A stretch of DNA of 64,000 bases from Agarilytica rhodophyticola (GTDB taxonomy: Bacteria; Pseudomonadota; Gammaproteobacteria; Pseudomonadales; Cellvibrionaceae), in assembly GCF_002157225.2 (NCBI RefSeq), contig NZ_CP020038.1, positions 2,007,001-2,071,000 on the forward strand, given 5' to 3'. This document shows, piece by piece, positions 10,062 to 19,831 of the stretch; position 1 is the first letter of the stretch, and each line of letters starts with the position of its first letter. The notes beneath the pieces were generated by a model. The model had not been told where the DNA came from, ran no database searches, and saw only the letters and a list, made by a program, of their open reading frames with translations. Both the position numbers and the translations under genes were made by a program.

Positions 10062-13000
10062 ATGCCAAAGCGTAACGACATCGAGAGCATTCTCATTATT
10101 GGTGCTGGCCCTATTGTAATTGGGCAAGCGTGTGAATTTGACTATTCTGGTGCGCAAGCCTGTAAAGCACTGAAAGAAGAAGGATATAGGGTTATTTTGG
10201 TTAACTCTAATCCGGCAACCATTATGACCGACCCGGCTATGGCCGATTCCACTTATATCGAGCCTATAACTTGGCAGACGGTGGAAAAAATCATTGAAAA
10301 AGAAAAGCCAGATGCGATTTTGCCTACTATGGGAGGCCAAACCGCGCTTAACTGTGCGCTTGATTTACATAACAACGGTGTCCTTGCGAAGCACGGTGTC
10401 GAGTTAATCGGTGCAAATCAGGAAGCGATTCACAAGGCCGAAGACCGCAGCCTTTTTGATAAAGCAATGAAAAAGATCGGCTTGGAGTGTGCAAGGGCAG
10501 AAATTGTGCATTCTATGGAAGAGGCGAGGGAGGTTCCTAAGAAGTTTAATTTCCCTGTAATTATTCGCCCTTCTTTTACTATGGGGGGATCTGGTGGTGG
10601 GATCGCTTATAACTGGGATGAGTTTGAAGAAATATGCTTACGTGGTCTCGACCTGTCACCTACCAATGAGCTGCTGATTGACGAGTCCTTGCTCGGTTGG
10701 AAAGAATACGAAATGGAGGTTGTGCGAGATAAAAATGATAACTGCATTATTATCTGCTCCATTGAGAACTTTGACCCTATGGGGGTGCACACTGGGGACT
10801 CTATTACTGTTGCGCCAGCCCAAACCTTAACGGATAAAGAATATCAAATCATGCGTAACGCTTCGATCGCGGTATTACGTGAAATAGGGGTTGAAACAGG
10901 TGGTTCGAATGTGCAATTCGCTGTTAATCCTGATACTGGCCGTTTGGTGGTTATTGAAATGAATCCCAGGGTCTCACGCTCATCAGCATTGGCTTCTAAA
11001 GCGACGGGCTTCCCAATTGCAAAAGTGGCGGCAAAGTTAGCTGTGGGTTATACCCTTGATGAGTTACAAAATGATATTACCGGCGGCGCTACTCCCGCTT
11101 CTTTCGAGCCCAGTATCGATTATGTCGTAACTAAAGTTCCTCGCTTTACCTTTGAAAAATTTGGTGATGCGGATGCGCGCTTGACTACTCAGATGAAGTC
11201 TGTGGGTGAAGTGATGGCGATTGGTCGAACTTTTCAAGAATCATTGCAAAAAGCCTTGCGTGGACTGGAAGTGGGTTCCTCCGGTTTCGAGCCGAAGATT
11301 GAGCCAAGCGAAGATGGCGCTGAAGCTAAAGTTAGGCGTGATCTTTCAACACCAGGCGCGGAGAGAATTTGGTATGTTGCTGATGCGTTTCGCCTTGGCA
11401 TGGATGTAGACGAAGTTTTTGAGCAGTCTAAGATTGATCCGTGGTTCCTAGTTCAGATAAAGGATATTGTCGATACCGAGAAGCTCCTTGCTTCCATGCC
11501 TCTTTCTGATATCGATCACGATATTATGCGTCTACTGAAAAGAAAAGGCTTTGCCGATAAGCGCCTCGCTAAATTACTCGGCGTGAGTGAGAAAACACTG
11601 CGTGATCACCGTAGAAAGCTCGATGTTTTCCCTGTATATAAGCGGGTTGACACCTGCGCGGCTGAGTTTGCCACTTCCACCGCCTATATGTATTCCACTT
11701 ATGAAGAGGAGTGTGAATCTAATCCTTCGGATCGCGAAAAAATCATGGTCATTGGTGGTGGTCCGAATCGAATTGGCCAAGGTATCGAATTTGACTATTG
11801 CTGTGTGCACGCGGCGCTTGCCGCTCGGGATAGCGGTTATGAAACCATTATGGTCAATTGTAACCCGGAAACAGTATCCACCGACTACGACACTTCAGAC
11901 AGGCTCTATTTCGAACCGGTAACCCTCGAAGACGTACTAGAAATTGTCTATAAAGAGAAGCCTAAAGGAGTGATTGTTCAGTTTGGCGGTCAAACTCCCC
12001 TGAAGCTAGCAAAAGATTTAGCGGCGGCAGGTGTACCGATTATTGGCACCAGTCCTGAGGCTATCGATCGCGCGGAAGACAGAGAGCGTTTTCAGCAAAT
12101 GATCGAGCGCCTTGGCCTTTTACAGCCGGCTAATGCTATTTGCCGTTCCACAGAAGAAGCTATTCATATTGCGCCTAAGGTGGGGTATCCCTTGGTGGTG
12201 CGCCCGTCCTATGTATTGGGTGGTCGCGCTATGGAAATCGTCTATACCGAAAGCGAATTGCGCACTTATATGAATATGGCAGTGCAGGTTTCCGATGATG
12301 CTCCAGTATTGCTTGATCGTTTTTTAAATAACGCCATTGAAGTGGATATTGATGCGGTTTCAGACGGTGAGAATGTAGTGATCGGTGCGATCATGCAGCA
12401 TATTGAGCAGTGCGGTGTGCATTCGGGGGATTCTGCATGTTCCTTACCGCCATACTCTCTGCCAGAAGATGTGCAAAATGAAATGCGCGAGCAAATGCGT
12501 AAAATGGCTATCGAGTTAGGTGTAGTGGGTTTGATGAATGCACAGCTCGCCTACCAGGACGGTAAAATCTACGTGATTGAAGTGAATCCTCGTGCTTCGC
12601 GCACTGTGCCTTTTGTATCCAAATGTATTGGCACTTCGCTGGCAAAAGTAGCGGCGCTATGTCAAACAGGTAAGTCTCTGCCTGAGCTGGGTTTTACTGA
12701 AGAAGTGGTGCCTAATTACTTCAGTGTGAAAGAAGCGGTATTTCCTTTTAATAAATTTCCCGCGGTTGACCCTATCTTAGGGCCAGAAATGAAATCTACT
12801 GGTGAAGTCATGGGTGTCGGTGACACTTTTGCTGAAGCCTATGCCAAATCACAAACTGCGAGCGGTTCGGCAATTCCAGGTAGTGGCAATGCTTTTTTAA
12901 GCGTGAGAGACTTTGATAAGAGCGGTATAGTTGTAGTGGCTAAAGAACTGCTCGATTTAGGATTTAACCTGCTTGCTACGAGAGGCACAGCCAAGGTTAT

Positions 13001-13283
13001 TGAGGAAGCCGGATTAGCAGTAAAACGTGTCAACAAGGTTGTGGAAGGACGACCACATACTGTTGATATGATTAAAAACGGTGAAATTCAACTGATTATT
13101 AATACCACAGAAGGTAAACAAGCAATACGAGACTCGGCATCGATTAGGCGCAGTGCGGAAGCAAATCATGTTTGCTATACCACAACACTAGCCGCCGGCA
13201 ATGCAATTTGTGTAGCATTGCGTTTTGGCCAAGGTCTAGAAGTTAGACGATTGCAAGACCTTCACGAAGGAGTAAAAAAATAA
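10062..13283 (+). CDS. carB: Carbamoyl-phosphate synthase large subunit
   Basis: Synthetase subunit of carbamoyl-phosphate synthase, 1073 aa, full length. It begins [20 protein letters not shown]. Two homologous ATP-grasp halves are visible: [12 protein letters not shown] and [20 protein letters not shown] in the first, [15 protein letters not shown] and [17 protein letters not shown] in the second. A C-terminal methylglyoxal-synthase-like regulatory domain follows ([20 protein letters not shown]). Its stop codon directly abuts the greA start. Confidence 0.99.
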   Translation: MPKRNDIESILIIGAGPIVIGQACEFDYSGAQACKALKEEGYRVILVNSNPATIMTDPAMADSTYIEPITWQTVEKIIEKEKPDAILPTMGGQTALNCALDLHNNGVLAKHGVELIGANQEAIHKAEDRSLFDKAMKKIGLECARAEIVHSMEEAREVPKKFNFPVIIRPSFTMGGSGGGIAYNWDEFEEICLRGLDLSPTNELLIDESLLGWKEYEMEVVRDKNDNCIIICSIENFDPMGVHTGDSITVAPAQTLTDKEYQIMRNASIAVLREIGVETGGSNVQFAVNPDTGRLVVIEMNPRVSRSSALASKATGFPIAKVAAKLAVGYTLDELQNDITGGATPASFEPSIDYVVTKVPRFTFEKFGDADARLTTQMKSVGEVMAIGRTFQESLQKALRGLEVGSSGFEPKIEPSEDGAEAKVRRDLSTPGAERIWYVADAFRLGMDVDEVFEQSKIDPWFLVQIKDIVDTEKLLASMPLSDIDHDIMRLLKRKGFADKRLAKLLGVSEKTLRDHRRKLDVFPVYKRVDTCAAEFATSTAYMYSTYEEECESNPSDREKIMVIGGGPNRIGQGIEFDYCCVHAALAARDSGYETIMVNCNPETVSTDYDTSDRLYFEPVTLEDVLEIVYKEKPKGVIVQFGGQTPLKLAKDLAAAGVPIIGTSPEAIDRAEDRERFQQMIERLGLLQPANAICRSTEEAIHIAPKVGYPLVVRPSYVLGGRAMEIVYTESELRTYMNMAVQVSDDAPVLLDRFLNNAIEVDIDAVSDGENVVIGAIMQHIEQCGVHSGDSACSLPPYSLPEDVQNEMREQMRKMAIELGVVGLMNAQLAYQDGKIYVIEVNPRASRTVPFVSKCIGTSLAKVAALCQTGKSLPELGFTEEVVPNYFSVKEAVFPFNKFPAVDPILGPEMKSTGEVMGVGDTFAEAYAKSQTASGSAIPGSGNAFLSVRDFDKSGIVVVAKELLDLGFNLLATRGTAKVIEEAGLAVKRVNKVVEGRPHTVDMIKNGEIQLIINTTEGKQAIRDSASIRRSAEANHVCYTTTLAAGNAICVALRFGQGLEVRRLQDLHEGVKK

Positions 13284-13760
13284 ATGCAAAAATTTCCAAT
13301 GACTGTAGAGGGTGAAAAAGCCCTTAGAGAAGAGCTTGAGCAGCTTAAAAAGGTTGATCGTCCGCGCATTGTCGCGGCTATCGCAGAAGCGCGAGAGCAT
13401 GGAGACTTAAAAGAAAACGCTGAATACCATGCCGCCCGCGAGCAACAGGGATTTTGTGAAGGGCGTATCCAGGAAATAGAAGCAAAACTGTCCACTGCCC
13501 AAGTTATCGATGTTAAATCTATGCCTGAAGGGGATAAGGTGATTTTTGGCGCAACTGTCGATTTGGTTAACGTAGATACGGACGAGTCGATTACTTATAA
13601 AATTGTCGGTGAAGATGAAGCAGATGTTAAGTCGAACAAAATATCGATCACATCTCCTATCGCCCGCGCGGTAATTGGCAAAGAAGTAGGTGATGTAGCT
13701 TTAGTTAAAGCTCCTGGCGGAGATGTCGAATACGAAATTGATTCAGTAAAGCATATTTAG
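13284..13760 (+). CDS. greA: Transcription elongation factor GreA
   Basis: Rescues backtracked RNA polymerase by stimulating transcript cleavage; 158 aa, the usual length. The N-terminal coiled coil carries the acidic tip within [20 protein letters not shown], followed by the FKBP-like C-terminal domain ([14 protein letters not shown]). The ATG follows the carB stop with no gap, and its AAGGAG lies inside the carB end (10 nt upstream), so the two are cotranscribed and probably translationally coupled. Confidence 0.97.
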   Translation: MQKFPMTVEGEKALREELEQLKKVDRPRIVAAIAEAREHGDLKENAEYHAAREQQGFCEGRIQEIEAKLSTAQVIDVKSMPEGDKVIFGATVDLVNVDTDESITYKIVGEDEADVKSNKISITSPIARAVIGKEVGDVALVKAPGGDVEYEIDSVKHI

Positions 13761-14538
13761 TGTTTATAGTACTTGCCGTAAAATAAATGAAAGTAAGATT
13801 TTTACGTGCAGTACTAAATTTACCACACTATATTGTCTTTCTAGCGAATATAATCTCTTAATTCTATCTTTTTCATAAGTTCCCTCTTTTAAAAAGCTCC
13901 GACAGCCACTATTTAAAAAAGTGAAAACCAATAAAGTGGTTGTCGTATACCTATGTGTTTTAGTCGGACTTTCCTATACGAAGAGTGGACTTTATTTTGG
14001 GATGAGCAAGCTTTACAGATACCTCTAATCGAATAAAACTATTGGCCCAATAGCCTTATTCATAACGGACAAATTGACGTTCAGTTTACATTCATTCTTA
14101 CTAAGTAATATGAGTGGCGTCGACAATTTTTACGCAGCCATTACTATATTTTTGGCTTATGTCAAAACTTGTCGCAACGTACCTTTATTTGTCTCTTTTG
14201 GGTTTAAGGGTGCTATAGCTTTGTGACCAATAAGTGATGCGTTTTGACAAAATGATCGCTTATACTTTTCCATAAAGGGAAATTTTGAGAAATCGAATGC
14301 ATTTTTACTTGCAAGATTTTAGGTTGGCTTGACCCTTGCTGTATATAATTATTGCATTGAGAAAACCTTAAAGCTTCATGCTCATTGATACTGAAAAGTA
14401 TATGAGTATTCGATTTAAAAATAAAACGAACTTAATTTTTAAAGGTCAAAAGTTAAGGTATTAACACTAAAAAGTATTAACACATAACGTTGCTGAAACT
14501 TTAATGAAATTTAGTAAGGTTTATTTGGTGGAGATATT
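13761..14538 (+). other. Long AT-rich intergenic region with inverted repeats
   Basis: 778 bp with no credible gene. Two imperfect inverted repeats are visible: 13768-13815 (AGTACTtGCcGTAAAA pairing with TTTTACGtGCAGTACT; possible greA 3' structure, no T-run) and 13900-13945 (CGACAgCCAC pairing with GTGGtTGTCG). A candidate sigma-54 promoter at 14324-14340 is listed separately. Confidence 0.4.
14324..14340 (+). promoter_or_regulatory. Candidate sigma-54 (-24/-12) promoter
   Basis: TTGGCTTGACCCTTGCT has GG (-24) and GC (-12) separated by exactly 10 nt, with the flanking TTGGC and TTGC cores of the RpoN consensus. It points toward the cyclic-nucleotide-binding gene that starts about 200 nt downstream. 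No enhancer-binding site was identified, so this is a pattern match only. Confidence 0.4.
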
Positions 14539-15045
14539 ATGTTGGCAGAGCAAGTGGATCAAAGCTCCTGGGATGTGCAGGTCGATATTGACCAGGTACT
14601 AGATAAAATATCATTGTTTGGTGGGCTTAGCAGCCAGCAAATTAAGGCTATTCTACCCCATACCAAAAGGCTGAATGCTGAAGAAGGTGAAGTTATTTTT
14701 CAGCAAGGTCACTTACCGTGTAATGTCTATGTTGTTCTCAAAGGCAAAATTCGGATGGATCTTCGTCGCGATGATAACAGCCTTGCTTCCATTAATTATA
14801 TTGCTGGTGATTGTTTTGGTGAATCCGCAGTGGTTGGTATTCAGCCCCAGCTAGGTACGACCATGGTCGTAGAGGATTGTGAGTTACTTGTCATTTCACG
14901 CACGTGTTTGATGGATATTGTGAACACTAATAAAGAACTTTTTGGTATGTTGATGATGAATGTGGCAAGAGAAGTGAGCCGTCGTTTGCATGCTGTGGTC
15001 ACCTCTCCTTTAAGCGATAGTGAATATCATATTGTACGTGCTTAA
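14539..15045 (+). CDS. Cyclic-nucleotide-binding (cNMP) domain protein
   Basis: 168 aa, essentially one cNMP-binding beta-barrel: LFGGLSSQQIKAILPH at the front, EEGEVIFQQGHLPCNVYVVLKG, then the phosphate-binding region GDCFGESAVVG, which keeps the FGE found in cAMP/cGMP-binding members, then helices with VAREVSRRL. It is too short for a CRP-type HTH domain and none is visible, so it is probably a stand-alone sensor or partner protein rather than a transcription factor. GGTGGAG lies shortly before the ATG. It is convergent with the Spy-like gene. Confidence 0.85.
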   Translation: MLAEQVDQSSWDVQVDIDQVLDKISLFGGLSSQQIKAILPHTKRLNAEEGEVIFQQGHLPCNVYVVLKGKIRMDLRRDDNSLASINYIAGDCFGESAVVGIQPQLGTTMVVEDCELLVISRTCLMDIVNTNKELFGMLMMNVAREVSRRLHAVVTSPLSDSEYHIVRA

Positions 15046-15072
15046 CGTATTTTATTTAGATTTACTTTTTAC

Positions 15073-15447
15073 TTAAAAGCTAAAGTTTTTATTACTTTTT
15101 CTTTTATTGCGACGTTCTTGCTGTAAGTTATCTCTAATGCTAACTAATTCATTTAACTCTTCTTCACTCAGCAGCTCTGCCAGCTGTTGCATTTGCATAT
15201 TTCGGGACAGCTTAGACTTTTCTCTCATTTCCAATAAAATTGCGCGTTGGCGCTGATGGTTTTCCTCCAGTATCGCGCGCAGTTCTTGCTGTCTATCATC
15301 ATCTAACTCTATATTGTCGAGAATCTGCCTATCAATGTAGCCAATACTTGTCGAGGAGGTATTAAACTTTGCTGAAGCAATCGCAAATGTTGTCGCTGAA
15401 GCGGCGAGTAGGCAAGGAACGATAAAGCGTCTCATAGTATTTCTCAT
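15073..15447 (-). CDS. Small periplasmic protein, Spy/CpxP-like
   Basis: 124 aa. An N-terminal signal peptide (MRRFIVPCLLAASATTFAIASA) is followed by a mature part that is almost all helix and rich in Glu, Gln, Arg and Leu (DDDRQQELRAILEENHQRQR, MREKSKLSRNMQMQQLAELL). This helical, LTxxQ-poor pattern resembles the Spy/CpxP/metal-resistor group of periplasmic chaperones, but the diagnostic motifs are weak. It lies downstream of a BaeSR-like pair; in E. coli, spy is a BaeSR/CpxAR target, which supports the guess. Start may instead be the fifth codon (ATG at 15435). Confidence 0.7.
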   Translation of the reverse strand: MRNTMRRFIVPCLLAASATTFAIASAKFNTSSTSIGYIDRQILDNIELDDDRQQELRAILEENHQRQRAILLEMREKSKLSRNMQMQQLAELLSEEELNELVSIRDNLQQERRNKRKSNKNFSF

Positions 15448-15545
15448 AGTATCTATGGCTCCGTTATCAAAAGTTATTGCTCTGGATTATTTCAATTCCC
15501 TCATTGCTGCTACTCTAACGTATAAATGTGCACAGATTATGACGA

Positions 15546-15962
15546 TTACCAACGTTTGATGGTATCGGGATATTGAGCTCGATCTTGTGATGAAGCCGGC
15601 TCATTACACTCTCCGCGAAGAGTGATATTTGAGCTATAAATATTGGTATCCAATATCCAGTAATCTGTCGTGCAATAACCATTTTGTTCAATATGGCGAT
15701 TAGCTGCGTCGATAAGCACGGATGTTATCTTTGATGGGTTAATACGCGACTCTTGACGACGTTGCCTTCTGACATCTTTATTTGTAAGTGCCTTTTTTTC
15801 AGGCCTGGCCCGTTTCAGCCCCACTTCAAAATGCTTGAGACCAGTATTAGTAATTTTGGTTAAGAATACGGTGTCTTCTAAATCAATCTTGGGTGACGCG
15901 CAACCGCTTAGCCAAATGGAGAAGCTCGCTAAAAGATATAGTGATGGTTTTATTTTTAACAT
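15546..15962 (-). CDS. Hypothetical lipoprotein
   Basis: 138 aa with a lipoprotein signal: hydrophobic LYLLASFSIW then lipobox LSGC, lipidated Cys about 21. The +2 residue is Ala, so outer-membrane sorting is expected. The mature part is basic in the middle (KDVRRQRRQESR) and has two Cys (CTTDYW, GEC) that may form a disulfide. I do not recognise a family. It starts 2 nt after the stop of the BaeR-like regulator, so it belongs to the same operon, possibly as an accessory of the envelope-stress response. Confidence 0.75.
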   Translation of the reverse strand: MLKIKPSLYLLASFSIWLSGCASPKIDLEDTVFLTKITNTGLKHFEVGLKRARPEKKALTNKDVRRQRRQESRINPSKITSVLIDAANRHIEQNGYCTTDYWILDTNIYSSNITLRGECNEPASSQDRAQYPDTIKRW

Positions 15963-15964
15963 GC

Positions 15965-16669
15965 TTATTGCTCTGAAAAATCGGGTTCAAATTTATAGCC
16001 AACACCGTAGATGGATTTAATTAGATCGCTGCTAGGATGAGTATCATGTAGCTTTTTCCTTAATTTCTTAATATGACTGTCAACAGTCCTATCGCTGACA
16101 ATACGATAGTCGTGATAAATATTATCAAGGATATGTTGACGGGAAAAAATCCGTCCAGGTTCATCGTAAAGTAATTTAAAGAGATTGAGCTCGATTTGTG
16201 TTAACTCCAGTACAACGCCTCTAATAATAATGCGCAAGCGATCCTGGTCAATCATGATATCCACACCAGTGTCAGCTTGAGCCACAGTATCGCCAGTCTG
16301 CTCGATTCTTCTAAGCACAGTTTTTATTCTGGCGACGACCTCGCGCGGGCTGTAAGGCTTACAAATATAATCGTCTGCCCCTAATTCTAGTCCCAATAGT
16401 CGGTCAATCTCTTCCACTTTGGCTGTGGTCATAATAATAGGCGTTTGCTTGCTCTTGCGAATACTCTTACAAATATCCAAGCCGCCTTTTCCGGGAAGCA
16501 TTAAATCTAGCACAATTAAATGGGCTTGGTTCTGTTCAAGCCAGGGCTCTACTTCAAGCCCGTTACTTATGATGTGAGCCGTGTAGCCTGCGTTCGAAAC
16601 GTATTGCGCAAGTAAGCTTGCCAGATCTGGCTCATCTTCAACGATTAATACAAGTTTGGTATTGGTCAT
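15965..16669 (-). CDS. OmpR/PhoB-family response regulator, BaeR-like
   Basis: 234 aa. The receiver domain has the acidic cluster VEDEPDLA, phospho-acceptor Asp in IVLDLMLPGKGG, conserved Thr in IIMTTAKVEE and Lys in DDYICKPYSPRE. The C-terminal winged helix reads LELTQIELNLFKLLYDEPGRIFSR and DRTVDSHIKKLRKKL, the OmpR-type recognition region. Most similar by eye to BaeR. Its start overlaps the kinase stop by 4 bp, so the two are translated together. Confidence 0.93.
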   Translation of the reverse strand: MTNTKLVLIVEDEPDLASLLAQYVSNAGYTAHIISNGLEVEPWLEQNQAHLIVLDLMLPGKGGLDICKSIRKSKQTPIIMTTAKVEEIDRLLGLELGADDYICKPYSPREVVARIKTVLRRIEQTGDTVAQADTGVDIMIDQDRLRIIIRGVVLELTQIELNLFKLLYDEPGRIFSRQHILDNIYHDYRIVSDRTVDSHIKKLRKKLHDTHPSSDLIKSIYGVGYKFEPDFSEQ

Positions 16670-18105
16670 AAGGTATGGGGAAAGCTTATTATTTGTTTTA
16701 GGCCACCAAGAGCAGATTTTTCTGCTTCGATGGAGCCGCCATGTGATTCTACAATGCCTCGGCAGATACTCAGACCGAGACCCGCGCCACCGGTATCTCT
16801 ATTGCGTGACCCTTCTACCCGGTATAAGCGGTCAAAAATATGGGCGATAGCATCTTCAGGCACACCAGGAGCACTATCTTCAATGCTGAGGGTGGCTTGT
16901 TGTTCGTCATTTGCCAGCTTAATTTTTATTTCACCTGCGGTGTCGGTATAGCGATAGCTATTTTCCACCAAATTAGTGATTAACTGTTTAATTCGTTTTT
17001 TATCAGCATTAATGACAACAGGTACGGCAGGAAAATCCGTGACTAGACGGAGTTCTTTGTGAGTAAGCTTTTCTCTGAACTCATCCACCACTTCTGTTAA
17101 GGCAAGTGTGATATCCATTGCTTCTTTTTGTAGTTGGAGTGCGCCCAGGTCTGCCAGGGATAATTCATATAAGTCATCGATAATAAATGACAGTGAGTCT
17201 ACTTTACGTCGCAGCAGTTGAAAATTTTCATTAGTCGGCTTTCTTATACCATCTTCCATGGCTTCTATTTGGGCTTTAAGCACAGACAAAGGTGTCCTCA
17301 TTTCGTGGGAGATGTCTGCTACCCATTGTTTGCGTGTAATTTCATTTTTTTCCAAGGACTGGGTCATATCATCGAAGTTTTGACAAAGTTTGCCAAGTTC
17401 GTCATCAGTCCTAAAATTCATGCGCACAGAAAAATCCCCGCCTGCCACACGCTTAGCGTTGCGAGACAGCATAGACAAAGGTACCACCAGCCAACGGGAT
17501 ACAAATAGTGTTACTAACAGCGCAGCGAATATCATCAAAACACTCAACAAGGCAAAGGTTTTGACTTGTTGATCGACAAATAGTTTATCTACTGAGCGCA
17601 AAAACGCCTTCGGTTTGATATAGCCAATAAAGGCGATCTTGCGGTCTTTATAGGAGATTTCTTGGAAGACATAGTTTGCACCACGCTTGGCTCTTCCAGC
17701 AATAAGTTGCTTTTTGCTGTCGTAGAGCACCAGATGCTGAAAAAATGCACGCTGGTTGGGTTGTAGCTTTTTCTCTATGGACTCTCGCTCGCTCCAGTCT
17801 TGTTGCGGGCCCAGTGGTGCTGATGAGCGACGATTTTGATCTTTGAGATATTGACGATAAGTTCTATCGCGTAGTCGGTTCCAGCGCGAAGGTGTGTCGA
17901 TAAATGAGGATAAGGACTCTTTATCTTCATATACAACGATCACGGCCTGCTGTAGAGGGCGCAAACGCTCCAGAATCTGGCTAGTTGCATAATCCATAAA
18001 CCTCTGCTTAATACTAAAGTAAGTAAGGCTTAGCAGTAGACCCAAACTCAGTACTAGTGTTACAAAAAGCGTAAGCCATAACTTTAAACGGATACTTTTT
18101 ATCAT
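16666..18105 (-). CDS. Sensor histidine kinase, BaeS-like
   Basis: 479 aa from the ATG at 18105 (MIKSIRLKLWL). The frame extends to a TTG at 18135, but the extra ten residues look non-coding. TM1 spans about 10-30. A periplasmic sensor region of about 150 residues is rich in Arg and Gln. TM2 lies near KTFALLSVLMIFAALLVTLF and is followed by a HAMP domain. HisKA carries the phospho-His in DISHEMRTPLSVLKAQIEAM; HATPase_c has NLVENSYRYTD (N box), SAPGVP (G1) and GGAGLGLSICRGIVESHGG (G2). Partner of the overlapping regulator. Confidence 0.93.
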   Translation of the reverse strand: MIKSIRLKLWLTLFVTLVLSLGLLLSLTYFSIKQRFMDYATSQILERLRPLQQAVIVVYEDKESLSSFIDTPSRWNRLRDRTYRQYLKDQNRRSSAPLGPQQDWSERESIEKKLQPNQRAFFQHLVLYDSKKQLIAGRAKRGANYVFQEISYKDRKIAFIGYIKPKAFLRSVDKLFVDQQVKTFALLSVLMIFAALLVTLFVSRWLVVPLSMLSRNAKRVAGGDFSVRMNFRTDDELGKLCQNFDDMTQSLEKNEITRKQWVADISHEMRTPLSVLKAQIEAMEDGIRKPTNENFQLLRRKVDSLSFIIDDLYELSLADLGALQLQKEAMDITLALTEVVDEFREKLTHKELRLVTDFPAVPVVINADKKRIKQLITNLVENSYRYTDTAGEIKIKLANDEQQATLSIEDSAPGVPEDAIAHIFDRLYRVEGSRNRDTGGAGLGLSICRGIVESHGGSIEAEKSALGGLKQIISFPHTL

Positions 18106-18312
18106 ATGGGCATTACGCTTCGATATACCTTGCAAGCTACTTTCTAATGTATGCTGGGGAAAATTGATGAACTGCTAAATTTATTCAAGTCTCCCCTTTA
18201 GCCTAAAGTATTCAATGAGTCGAGCGCTCATGCAATGCGCAGTGAGATGTAAAACATCGGCTTTCACAATTATTTCAAGTTTCGACCTGCTGTGAAGATG
18301 TGAGTAGTTACT

Positions 18313-18615
18313 TTATTGACGGATATTAGAAGTCTTCAGTGTGGGCTTGTCTGAGGCTCGAAATAGCAAGACCACCTTGCCTATTTCCTGCACATTCTCA
18401 GCGTTAAGTTGATTGCAGATTTCTGCCACGACCTGTTTGCGAATATCTCGATCTGTTATAGCAATCTTTGCTTTAATAAGTTCGTGATCTCCTAGAGCGC
18501 GATCAATTTCTGCGACGACGCTATCTGTTAAGCCTTTGCCTGCCACAGTGACAACGGGTTTTAAATTGTGGCCGATAAGGCGGTAATGTTTTTTACTTTC
18601 GTTAGACATAGACAT
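18313..18615 (-). CDS. yhbY: Ribosome assembly RNA-binding protein YhbY (CRM domain)
   Basis: 100 aa, a single CRS1/YhbY RNA-binding domain: RLIGHNLKPVVTVAGKGLTD, DHELIKAKI, and GKVVLLFRASDKP at the end of the fold. Associated with pre-50S subunits in E. coli. It is divergent from rlmE, the standard gammaproteobacterial arrangement. The start MSMSNES has a second Met two codons in. Confidence 0.93.
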   Translation of the reverse strand: MSMSNESKKHYRLIGHNLKPVVTVAGKGLTDSVVAEIDRALGDHELIKAKIAITDRDIRKQVVAEICNQLNAENVQEIGKVVLLFRASDKPTLKTSNIRQ

Positions 18616-18866
18616 GTAACTAATATACCTAGTGTTATTTGCTTTACGCTTATGGAAATAACCTTGCTGTTAGATTTTCCTCATTATTTCTATATGAGCA
18701 TTTTAATGGCGGGCTGTAAAAAATATACAGAGAAACCGCGAGAACAAGCGATCAGACTTCAGAGTATTTATCTCGCAGTGCATCGTTATTCAATGTAGCT
18801 TGTTTAGAGAAATTTTGGACTTAATCAGAGGTTCCCCTGTAATATTGTACCCTAAATAGCTGACGT

Positions 18867-19005
18867 ACTATAAATTAGCATAATAAAATCGACTATTTTA
18901 CCGCTGCGTGGCGTTGCTCATTTTGCTCATAGGCCCACTATGCGCGGCAATGAGCGCCTTACTCAGCACTAAAATAGCATGTTTTTCTTTATGCCAATTT
19001 ATAGT
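18867..19005. repeat. 139-bp imperfect palindromic element (MITE-like) upstream of rlmE
   Basis: The outer ends ACTATAAATT (18867-18876) and AATTTATAGT (18996-19005) are exact inverted repeats. Inside, GCATAA/TTATGC, CTATTTTA/TAAAATAG and GCGTTGCTCATT/AATGAGCGCC continue the pairing with mismatches, around a centre near 18935. It is longer than a terminator and closes almost end to end, like a miniature inverted-repeat element. No transposase is present. The rest of the 472-bp yhbY-rlmE gap shows no gene. Confidence 0.6.
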
Positions 19006-19087
19006 TCCCCGGCTATAGCGCTATTTTGGGAGCCAATTTGGGCATAATATAGTGACTAAATATAAAATTTAGGTGAGTTAGAGTTAC

Positions 19088-19708
19088 ATGTCACGATCTA
19101 AGACCAGTAAAAGCTGGTTGCATGAACATTTTAGCGATAATTATGTCAAATCATCTCAAGTTGATGGCTATCGCTCTAGGGCGAGTTATAAGCTACACGA
19201 GCTGCACAAAAAAGACCGTTTGTTTAAACCGGGTATGACGGTTGTGGATTTAGGCGCAGCTCCTGGTGGTTGGTCGCAAGTGGCCATGGAATATGTGGGC
19301 GATCGTGGTAAGGTCTTAGCTTCAGATATTCTTTCCATGGACCCTATTGCTGGCGTAGACTTTATTCAGGGTGATTTTACCGAAGAGGATGTACTTGACC
19401 AGTTGTTGGCGGCAATGCAAGAAGATTTGGCGGATCTTGTAATTTCGGATATGGCCCCCAATATGAGTGGTATAGCTGAAATTGACCAGCCGCAGTCCAT
19501 GTATCTTGTAGAATTGGCATTGGATATGGCAAACAAAGTGCTGAAACCCCGAGGTGATTTTGTCGCCAAAGTATTTCAGGGTGAGGGCTTTGATGAGTTT
19601 ATGAAAGATTGTCGACAAAGCTTTAATAAGGTCGTTATTCGCAAACCCGATGCATCTAGGGCTCGTTCTCGTGAAGTTTATGTGGTAGCAAAAGGGTATA
19701 AAGGGTAA
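19088..19708 (+). CDS. rlmE: 23S rRNA (uridine-2'-O) methyltransferase RlmE (FtsJ/RrmJ)
   Basis: SAM-dependent methyltransferase for U2552 of 23S rRNA; 206 aa, usual size. It has [19 protein letters not shown] (catalytic Lys), the SAM-binding motif [15 protein letters not shown], the active-site Asp region [11 protein letters not shown], and [11 protein letters not shown] and [13 protein letters not shown] with the remaining Lys and Glu. It precedes ftsH, as in E. coli. Confidence 0.97.
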   Translation: MSRSKTSKSWLHEHFSDNYVKSSQVDGYRSRASYKLHELHKKDRLFKPGMTVVDLGAAPGGWSQVAMEYVGDRGKVLASDILSMDPIAGVDFIQGDFTEEDVLDQLLAAMQEDLADLVISDMAPNMSGIAEIDQPQSMYLVELALDMANKVLKPRGDFVAKVFQGEGFDEFMKDCRQSFNKVVIRKPDASRARSREVYVVAKGYKG

Positions 19709-19831
19709 TCGCTGTTCGCGGTTGTAAGCGTGAATTAAACATGCATTCAAGGGCTATACTATATAACGCAAGGGTATCAATAATAGGCGTATGGCAGTAG
19801 TCTTAGATTTAAAGGTTGGGGAGGAAAATCC

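Noticed and set aside
14281-14360. Sigma-70 promoter at TTGACC ... TATAAT near 14330
   Set aside because: Spacing is only 9 nt (or 14 from TTGGCT), too short; the sigma-54 reading fits better.
18568-18798. 76-aa plus-strand frame in the yhbY promoter
   Set aside because: Antisense to the yhbY 5' end and without coding character.
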